From Histoplasma ohiense (Eukaryota; Ascomycota; Eurotiomycetes; Onygenales; Ajellomycetaceae): a stretch of DNA of 64,000 nucleotides. Location of the stretch: assembly GCA_017607445.1 (NCBI GenBank), contig JAEVHH010000001.1, positions 5,332,001 through 5,396,000 of the forward strand, given 5' to 3'. The notes under the pieces were generated by a model. That model had not been told where the DNA came from. It saw only the letters and a program-made list of their open reading frames with translations, and made no database searches. Positions 57,049 through 64,000 of the stretch are shown here, piece by piece. A program made the position numbers and the translations under genes. Numbering within the stretch: the first letter of the stretch is position 1; every line of letters begins with the position of its first letter.

Positions 57049-58228
57049 ATGACCCCGAAATTGGCCGCAGCACGATATGGCAAGGATAATGTCCGCGTCT
57101 ACAAGGTGCATCGCAACGAGGAAACAGGCGTCCACACCGTCGTTGAGATGACAGTATGCGTCCTGCTTGAAGGGGATATCGAGACGTCGTAAGCCTTGTC
57201 TTTCGTTCCATATCATCTATCATCTATCATCTCCTACAGAAACGGCGTAAATATAGCCCCGTTTTGCTAACGCAGCTCGCCGCTTTCATATAACAGTTAC
57301 ACCAAAGCCGATAACAGCGTCGTCGTCGCCACGGACTCCATGAAAAACACAATTTATATCATGGCCAAGCTACACCCGGTGACTCCGCCGGAACTCTTCG
57401 CCTCCATCCTCGGTTCCCACTTCACAACCACATACCCGCACATCCACACCGCGCACGTCGACATCGTCACCCTCCGCTGGACACGTATGACATTTGATGG
57501 AAAACCACATCCCCACTCCTTCCTCCGTGACGGTACGGAAACCCGCAACGTCTCCGCCACCATCTCCGAAGGAAACAGCGGCAGCAAAGACATCACCTCA
57601 CTAACCAGTACAATCAGCCTAACATCCTCTATCTCGGGCCTCTCCGTCCTAAAATCCACAAACTCACAATTCCACAACTTCATCCGGGACGAGTACACCA
57701 CGCTCCCCGAAACCTGGGACCGGGTGCTAAGCACCAACGTCGACGCCAACTGGAAGTGGCAGCCCTTCACGTCCGTCGACGCCGTGAAGCGCGCGGTACC
57801 CCAGTTCGACGAAACCTGGCGCGCCGCGCGGGACATCACGCTGCGCACCTTTGCGCAGGATAACAGCGCCAGCGTGCAGAATTCCATGTACAAGATGGCG
57901 GAGCAGATCCTGGCTGTGCAGCCGTTGCTGGAGACTGTGGAGTATTCGTTGCCGAATAACCACTATTTTGAGCTGGGTGAGTTATCTCTCTTCTAACCTT
58001 TTTTTCACCATCTTTTCTATAAATATTTTGATTTAATCAGTTAGCTAATTAAAAACGTTTCCCCCCTCCTTTCATTTTGAATTTCCTGCAGACTTGAGCT
58101 GGCACAAGGGCCTCAAGAACACGGGTAAAAACGCGGAAGTTTACGTACCGCAGTCGGGCCCGAATGGTCTTATCAAGTGCAAAGTGGGCCGGGCCGGAGG
58201 AAACCATCGGGAGACGCCGAAGTTATAG
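57049..58228 (+). CDS. Urate oxidase (uricase)
   Basis: Cofactor-free peroxisomal enzyme that oxidises uric acid to 5-hydroxyisourate in purine breakdown. Exons are 57049-57188, 57297-57976 and 58092-58228, giving 318 residues, slightly longer than most. It shows KLAAARYGKDNVRVYKVHR with the catalytic Lys, VVVATDSMKNTIYIMAK with the catalytic Thr-Asp, and TLPETWDRVLSTNVDANWKW. Next are LLETVEYSLPNNHYFEL and DLSWHKGLKN, where the usual catalytic His and substrate Gln region lie. The C-terminus is TPKL; PKL replaces the usual SKL-like PTS1 but is an accepted weak variant. Purine deamination (the ADGF gene) is a related but distant step. Confidence 0.95.
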
Positions 58229-58641
58229 AAACGAGACCAATTTTGGCATTTCAACGTTTCGGTAGCCCAGGAGTTGGGAGAGAATGGGCGTACAATATCG
58301 GTAGAGATAAGATAAGATGTTTAGAAGCTACATACCAGTTGCTATGAGTTTTTTGCAATGTTTCTTAACCTTAGAGGTTATACACGAGGGTCTCAAGTCC
58401 CAGTGGCGATACTTAATGTTAGCCAGTAAGTTGATTTAGTTGTACAGTACAATACATTTATAAAAGGAGAGAGAGAAAGGGGACAAACTTGTTCTATCCC
58501 TATACATGAACACCTTGTATGCAGTAGGAAAGAAAAACAGTGAAACAGGAAATTGCCGGGGGGGGGGAGAATCCAATAGCAAAGCAAAGAGTAGCTAAAA
58601 AACGAAAAGGGGAATTAAGCAAAGTTTTTATTTCAATGTAA
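58229..58641. other. Convergent 3' intergenic region
   Basis: Separates the uricase and uL13m genes, whose 3' ends face each other. It contains one GTACAGTAC motif near 58443 and a run of nine or more G near 58559. No gene is seen. Confidence 0.5.
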
Positions 58642-58871
58642 TCAGGATGTTGTTTGCTTAGCCCCAGTCTCCGCTCCTTTCTCTTTCGCAAAAGCTTCTT
58701 TAATTAGCGATGAATCCGCGATGGAGTTCGTGGGGCCCAGGACGCTCTTGCCGGCCAATTTCAGGATATTCTTCTTGTACGGATGCGCATGACCTTCAAA
58801 CACTGTGTAGAAATACCCATGTTAGTTCCTAACTCCAGTGCATATATGTCGAATGTCGAATATCGACCCTG

Positions 58872-58911
<40 letters not shown>

Positions 58912-59440
58912 GCACACAAACAGGGAGAGCAAAGTAAAGTAAAATGAAATGAACCACAGACCTTTCAGCCTCGCCAATCTCTTTTCCCTCAGCCGATTCT
59001 TCGGCAACATACCGCTGACCGCCTTCCGCAGCACCTCGCCGCCACCCCACTTCTCAAACATCTTGTCCATCGTCATCGACTTCAAGCTGCCGGGCCGCGT
59101 GTTGTGTGTGTAGTACAGCTTCTTGAATCGCTTCTTGCCCGTCGTATGCAGGTCATGGCAGCCGACGGCCACGACGTAGTCGCCGCAGTCCGTCGACGGG
59201 TCCCAGATCGGCTTGTGCTTGCCCATCAGGAATACGGCGATGGAGGACGCGAGCCGGCCCAGGCTGCGCGGGTCGCGGCTGACGTCTATATAGTGCCATG
59301 TTCGCGAGTAGGCGAGGCGGGTCTGTGGAGTGCGAAGGATTGTTAGGCAAGGGGGTATATTCATTTCTAATTTCGTTTCATTCTGGGAGTGAGTGTCATG
59401 TTGAACATAGATGGCTTACCCGTCCGACGGTCTGTGACAT
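58642..59440 (-). CDS. MRPL23: Mitochondrial ribosomal protein uL13m (54S L23/L13)
   Basis: Large-subunit mitochondrial ribosomal protein of the L13 family. Exons on the minus strand are 59440-59420 (MSQTVGR), 59322-58962 and 58802-58642, giving 180 residues. The core is TRLAYSRTWHYIDVSRDPRS, GRLASSIAVFLMGKHKPIWD, DCGDYVVAVGCHDLHTTGKK and KMFEKWGGGEVLRKAVSGML; the last exon adds VFEGHAHPYKKNILKLAGK. Intron 2 (58803-58961) contains CA and TA microsatellites. The seven-codon first exon is needed because the second exon has no upstream ATG in frame except one inside the intron. Confidence 0.93.
58872..58911. repeat. CA/TA dinucleotide microsatellite
   Basis: About thirteen CA followed by about eight TA, within intron 2 of the uL13m gene. 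Outside the coding sequence. Confidence 0.85.
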
Positions 59441-59887
59441 TGTTGCGGGAATGTGGCTATCGATGCATGGGTGAGGAGGAATGTATGGGAGTGGGAGCCC
59501 AGGGAAAGGGAGGTTGCTCCCTCAAAACAGGAATAGGGAAAAATGGACGGTTCCTGGGTTCAGTATGGAGGTAGCGTCATCAATTGGAGCTGTAATTGAA
59601 ATTGTCGTGACCGGTTCGTTATTGGCTTTGCTGCTTGTTGTTTTGCGGGCATCCCATGCCTCAACTTCAAGTTTTTGATATACATCACGTGATATTATGC
59701 CCTAGCGCGGACTAAGCGAACTCGCACATCCCAGATTGGCAATTCTCCAAGCGTCAAAGCAGAAAGGGAGAGACTGCGACGACGACGACAACAACAACAG
59801 GCAATACGACAAACCACGACACACTCTGCTGCCCTCCCTCCTCTCTCGCGCCCCGGAGCCATCGTCCCCTCCACCTGACCAACAAAC
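59441..59887. promoter_or_regulatory. Shared divergent promoter of uL13m and RPS16
   Basis: About 450 bp between the start codons of two ribosomal protein genes, one mitochondrial and one cytosolic. A C/T-rich stretch precedes the RPS16 start, as is common at ribosomal protein promoters. Confidence 0.6.
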
Positions 59888-60725
59888 ATGGCTACTACTC
59901 AGAGTGTGCAATGCTTCGGCAAGAAGAAGACAGGTATGGCGGAGACCCTCTGAAATGCGACAGCCCCATATAAATTTTAATGATTTCTTGTTGACATCTG
60001 GAAATCTACGTTATAGCCACTGCTGTCGCCCACTGCAAGGTACGGATTGGTTGCTGAGATATGATCCTTTCCCCGTTGTTCTTACTGGGTTTTGAGAACG
60101 AAGTTTGAGGGTGCGGAATTGAAGATTTGGATGGAGATTTGGGGGTGGATTGGGGCTACCATTACTCGGAATACCTTTGAATCAATACAGGGCATATAAC
60201 TAACCGGAGTGTAATTGGGAAAATATATAGGCAGGAAAGGGTCTCATCAAAGTCAACGGCCAACCTTTGGCTCTCACCCAGCCGGAAATCCTCAGATTCA
60301 AGGTTAGATTCGCCCTCTCATCTCCCTCATTCGTCGGGCATACAAGAAGCCATCAAGAGACGGGGAAAGACATGAGGTTTTGTTGAATGGGCTACTGAGC
60401 AAAAATGCCACTGGGAAAAAAAAAAAAACTACAGGTCTACGAACCCCTCCTCATCGTCGGCCTTGACAAATTCGCCGCAGTTGATATCCGCGTCCGCGTC
60501 ACCGGCGGTGGTCACACATCGCAGATCTACGCCATCAGACAAGCCATTGCCAAATCGATAGTGGCCTACTACCAGAAATACGTCGACGAGCATGCCAAGA
60601 ACCAGCTCAAACAGGCTTTCGTCCAGTTCGACAGAACCCTCCTCGTCGCTGATAACAGACGCGCTGAGCCTAAGAAGTTCGGCGGCCCTGGTGCTCGTGC
60701 TCGTTACCAAAAGTCTTACCGTTAA
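59888..60725 (+). CDS. RPS16: 40S ribosomal protein S16 (uS9)
   Basis: Small-subunit ribosomal protein near the P-site. Exons are 59888-59933, 60017-60039, 60231-60302 and 60435-60725, giving 143 residues, exactly the eukaryotic length. Sequence runs MATTQSVQCFGKKKTATAVA, then AGKGLIKVNGQPLALTQPEI, VYEPLLIVGLDKFAAVDIRV and RVTGGGHTSQIYAIRQAIAK, ending GGPGARARYQKSYR, the P-site contacting tail. Exon 2 is only 23 nt. High intron density is usual for ribosomal protein genes in these fungi. Confidence 0.97.
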
Positions 60726-61165
60726 ACCGATATTGTGCGTGTGTTGTTATGTTGTTATGTGAGGGCGAAAGAGGACGAGGAAGATAAACGGGGTGGGGGA
60801 GTATGGAAAATAAGGGAATTTTTCATTACATCTATCGGTTGGGTTGGGTGGTTCTTGCCCAAACGATAGCACCTAGCGTTTGATTATGTTAAAACAAATT
60901 TGCTAGGGGAACGATAGAATAGGGCCATTTTTTTCCTTTGCCTTTTCTTTAAACCCTTTTTGCAATCCAATTTCCTTTAATTTTGTTCACACTAATGGTC
61001 TGTTTTCCTAATATGTCCTGACGTGATTGTGATATGATGTGATTATGGAAAAAGTACAATTTCGACAAAAATGGATCAGACTCAAAGAGTACCAGATCAT
61101 GCATATGAACACTTTGTAATTTATGCCGTGGAGGTGCAAAGATTAGTCCTTACTGAGGATGGATA
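60726..61165. other. Convergent 3' intergenic region
   Basis: Between RPS16 and AAR2, whose 3' ends face each other. T-rich with no supported gene. Confidence 0.5.
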
Positions 61166-62731
61166 TCATGCTACGGACTCACCCGCCTCCTCGTCCTCTT
61201 CCACTTCCTCTACCAAGCCTTTTTCAAGGCTATCTCCCTCTCCCAAATCAACAATAACCGGAGCATACTCCCCCATCTCATCCTCTTCATTTGCCCCGCT
61301 AATCTCCACTTCCACCTGCTCCCCATCCTCCAACTCCAACATTCCCCTTTTAACTGTCGCTCCCGGTCTAAGCTCCCAGCCATATCGCCCCTTAACCCAA
61401 TTCTCCAACTTCTCCAACTCCTGCCTAACCAGTTGTCCTTCCGCCTCTACAAAATCCGTCACGGTCCGCGAGAACCCCATAAGCAATTTCCTCAACAACG
61501 CACCTCCATCATCACCATCCAGGTCAAACAATCCCCCCTCAACATCATCAAAGTGTCTCAGCTGCAAACGCAGCAGACGCAGAACTTGCACGAAGAACTT
61601 CTCCCGCATAAGCACCGCTGCTCGACAGGTCAATATCAAGCCTAGCAACCGCTTCCACTGCTCCAAGCACGAGAAGTTCATCAACGTAAGAACCATCAGG
61701 AACGTAAATTGTAGCTCGCCGAGGATCTGCGCTTCACCGGCCTCCTGACTTTCACCGCCAATGGTACCAGTTGTAGATCCAGCAATTTCCCCCACCCCAG
61801 CCGTAGCTGTAAGATTATCTGTGCCAGATACCCCTTGTCCAAATCTCCCCACCAGATCTCCCAACGCCCACGACCGATCCTGCGCCGCCTCCGTCCTCTC
61901 CCGCCCCACCGCACCAGCCCTCCACGTCCGCTTCAGATCCACAGGCAAAAAACGCAATTCTTTCTCCTGCTCGCTTGCTATGCCCGTGTCATAGGCCCTG
62001 GCTACCTCTGCAGTGGAGAGGCCCGGGATATCATCGCGATCTCGCACAGCGGAACTACCAGAGGACACGGTCCAGCGCGGTGGCTGTGACGTTAGTATAT
62101 TTCCATGGTTTGTAGTAACAACGGCTGTGGCGGTTGGAGGAGTGGTAGTGGGAGTGGAGCCGAGAATGCGCGACAGAAGGGCGGGGGTGATGTGGTCGGT
62201 GAGTTGCGGCCAGTCATTTGGTGATTCCTTTGATGATTCTGATTCGAGTTCTTGTTTTTGTTGCCGGTGGTAATCTCCCACACTATTAAGCGGATGATTA
62301 TTATCTTGCGCTCGTTGCCGTTGTTCTTCCGTCACTCGATCATACGCCAACAAACCCCCGCTCGCCCATATTCGTCCCAGATTCGCGCGCAGCTTCATAG
62401 CATCTCGCTTCCCCGCCTCACCGCTTTCATCTATGGGGATAAGTGCTTCAGCACCCGCATCCCATTGGCGGAGACGTATATCTATTTCCCCCGCCGCCGG
62501 GCTACTACCCCTACCATTTCCGGCACGGTGTCGAGGTATGAAAAACCACTCCCCGTTCCGTAGCGAAAAACTCTCCGTCGTGCCTGTGAATAGAAAGTGG
62601 GGTCCGGGAGGGAGGTTTTTTATACCATGGAAGTTAGGGGTGGAGGTGAAGGAGAGGAGGTCGATGCCAATGAGGGTTTTGGGAGGGAGGGAATTGAGGA
62701 GGAGGGTTGGCGTAGGGATTTGCGAGGTCAT
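61166..62731 (-). CDS. AAR2: AAR2 family U5 snRNP assembly protein
   Basis: Assembly factor that holds Prp8 in the U5 snRNP before Brr2 replaces it. Single exon of 521 residues. The start SLPPKTLIGIDLLSFTSTPN, KNLPPGPHFLFTGTTESFSL and RNGEWFFIPR is the characteristic AAR2 N-terminal domain; HFLFTG and the following glycines are diagnostic. The helical C-terminal domain has LGELQFTFLMVLTLMNFSCL, EQWKRLLGLILTCRAAVLMR and FVQVLRLLRLQLRHFDD. The C-terminus is acidic. The loop between domains is long and disordered, as in other fungi. Confidence 0.92.
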   Translation of the reverse strand: MTSQIPTPTLLLNSLPPKTLIGIDLLSFTSTPNFHGIKNLPPGPHFLFTGTTESFSLRNGEWFFIPRHRAGNGRGSSPAAGEIDIRLRQWDAGAEALIPIDESGEAGKRDAMKLRANLGRIWASGGLLAYDRVTEEQRQRAQDNNHPLNSVGDYHRQQKQELESESSKESPNDWPQLTDHITPALLSRILGSTPTTTPPTATAVVTTNHGNILTSQPPRWTVSSGSSAVRDRDDIPGLSTAEVARAYDTGIASEQEKELRFLPVDLKRTWRAGAVGRERTEAAQDRSWALGDLVGRFGQGVSGTDNLTATAGVGEIAGSTTGTIGGESQEAGEAQILGELQFTFLMVLTLMNFSCLEQWKRLLGLILTCRAAVLMREKFFVQVLRLLRLQLRHFDDVEGGLFDLDGDDGGALLRKLLMGFSRTVTDFVEAEGQLVRQELEKLENWVKGRYGWELRPGATVKRGMLELEDGEQVEVEISGANEEDEMGEYAPVIVDLGEGDSLEKGLVEEVEEDEEAGESVA

Positions 62732-63439
62732 CTTGAGAGATAATCGAAGGCCGGGGTAGATCTAAATGGTAGGCATTTTCGGTTGCTATGAGAAGGAGTT
62801 GGGCGTGCGGTTACACAAGTATTTAGTGAGCGATGCGAAGCGTATATTTAAAACAATTGACGGTTCCAAGTAACTATAGAATATGTGTATGTAATCAAAA
62901 CCCCCAATACTAATATTTATTAGAGGGCATCGTTCGTGCTGTGGTCGTTCAATAGTATTTACTGGCAACTAGTGGTTGTTACATCATTGGATGGTGTAGG
63001 AGGGGAAAACTTTGGCTCCGAAAAATACGCAACCAAATTCCAATTACAACCCCAGACAACAACTGGACAACGACGCAGGTAAATGGTACTCAGATGCAGG
63101 TCAATAGGACAATAGTAAATAAGAATCTCTCCATTTTATTAATAGACTGTCAAGAGACCCCTATTTCAAAAGCTGGCAAAACTGTAGTCAGCAACCCGCA
63201 TTAGGGCTGCAGCAGTCGCGCCCAGCTCCAAGGGAAAATGCTGTGATATGAACAAAATCCACAAATAAAAGAAGACCAGGCGAGAATACTGCCGTTCTTC
63301 GCGTTTATTCCATCCACATATGCTAATAGATACCCAGAAGATACCCGCACAATCCATCCTTGGTCCACACGCAATCGCAACTTTTGCAACTGTGCACAGC
63401 CTGGAGAAAGTATAGTAGGTGAGACCACCACCTTGATGC
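62732..63439. other. Tandem intergenic region
   Basis: AAR2 promoter together with the 3' untranslated region of RPS14, both genes reading on the minus strand. No other gene is seen. Confidence 0.5.
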
Positions 63440-64000
63440 CTACAGACGACGACCACGGCGACCACCCTTCCGGCGAGTGGAGTCGGAGGGGGTAGGGGTA
63501 ACGTCCTCGATTCTGCCAATGCGCATGCCAGAGCGGGCAAGGGCACGGAGGGCGGACTGGGCGCCGGGGCCGGGGGTCTTGGTTCCGTTGCCTATTTACA
63601 ATCGCGGTTGTCAGAATTCGCTTTCTTTCCGCCAGTTCCGTTATATTCTTATGATCTAGGAGCTCAAAACGTACCTCCAGTCGCACGGATCTTGATGTGC
63701 AGGGCGTTGATCCCCAACTCCTTGCAGCGAGCAGCAACGTCTTGGGCAGCCAACATAGCAGCGTAGGGAGAGGACTCGTCACGATCAGCCTTGACCTTCA
63801 TACCACCAGTGACACGGCAGATGGTTTCGCGACCACTGAATCACCCAGAATATTAGCCCACTATCCAAAAATTGATCATTGTATGTACCAAATTTTCTCT
63901 CTGGGCAACACAACGAAAGTTCATCCTGCCAGAGAATTTTCAAATTTAACAAAACATCAGCTGAAGGTGATAATGGCACGAACCTGAGATCGGTGACATG
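63440..64000 (-). CDS. RPS14: 40S ribosomal protein S14 (uS11), 5' end outside window
   Basis: Small-subunit protein of the platform. Visible exons on the minus strand are 64000-63984 (partial, HVTDLS), 63835-63675 and 63591-63440. The sequence SGRETICRVTGGMKVKADRD, ESSPYAAMLAAQDVAARCKE, LGINALHIKIRATGGNGTKT and PGPGAQSALRALARSGMRIG ends STRRKGGRRGRRL, the standard basic tail. The N-terminal third lies beyond the window edge. Confidence 0.96.

Noticed and set aside
1..64000. CRISPR array, bacterial operon or phage features
   Set aside because: The window is a eukaryotic nuclear region with spliced genes; no regularly spaced repeats of that kind occur.

Overview
This is a window of nuclear DNA from a filamentous ascomycete. 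The genes are split by short GT-AG introns (about 50-170 bp), spacing is compact, both strands are used, and the gene set is typical of Pezizomycotina: betaine lipid synthase, a Zn(II)2Cys6 regulator, pianissimo/Rictor-type TORC2 subunit, AAR2, uricase and peroxisomal catalase. Protein resemblance points to Eurotiomycetes, possibly Onygenales, but that placement is inference. There is no operon, CRISPR array, rRNA or convincing tRNA. Gene calls were made by joining open frames across GT-AG introns; for nearly all of them the summed exon length is an exact multiple of three.

Layout. 1-1942: gene-free. 1943-13041: betaine lipid synthase, a broken GNAT acetyltransferase, a plant-type O-methyltransferase with two SreA/GATA-like sites upstream, an intact GNAT, and a folylpolyglutamate synthase-like gene. 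13384-19579: secreted-type adenosine deaminase homologue (ADGF), a small disordered Gly/Gln/Ser-rich protein, mitochondrial enoyl-CoA hydratase, and the Golgi retrieval receptor Rer1. 21178-22629: Zn2Cys6 regulator. 22939-28819: a heavily decayed DDX60-like Ski2-family helicase pseudogene.

28.8-39.7 kb is an accessory, AT-rich, repeat-containing stretch whose only intact gene is catalase. It holds a relic of a non-reducing polyketide synthase (ketosynthase to acyltransferase) and, directly beside it, a small Ty1/copia-type non-autonomous LTR element. That element has 92-bp LTRs, a 5-bp target duplication, a half-tRNA-like primer site and a polypurine tract, and it carries a nested solo LTR with its own 5-bp duplication.

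39684-64000 returns to core genes: sugar transporter, ARL1, ARP8 (INO80), PAF1, TORC2 Rictor/Ste16 homologue, uricase, mitochondrial ribosomal protein uL13m, RPS16, AAR2 and the 3' part of RPS14. Divergent pairs sharing a promoter are ARL1/ARP8, Rictor/uricase and uL13m/RPS16.

I see no clearly new multi-gene system. The most interesting content is the decayed material (helicase, PKS, acetyltransferase), the complete miniature retroelement with its nested insertion, the paired iron-type GATA sites at the methyltransferase, and the unusual Pro-[Lys/Arg]-Leu C-termini shared by catalase and uricase.
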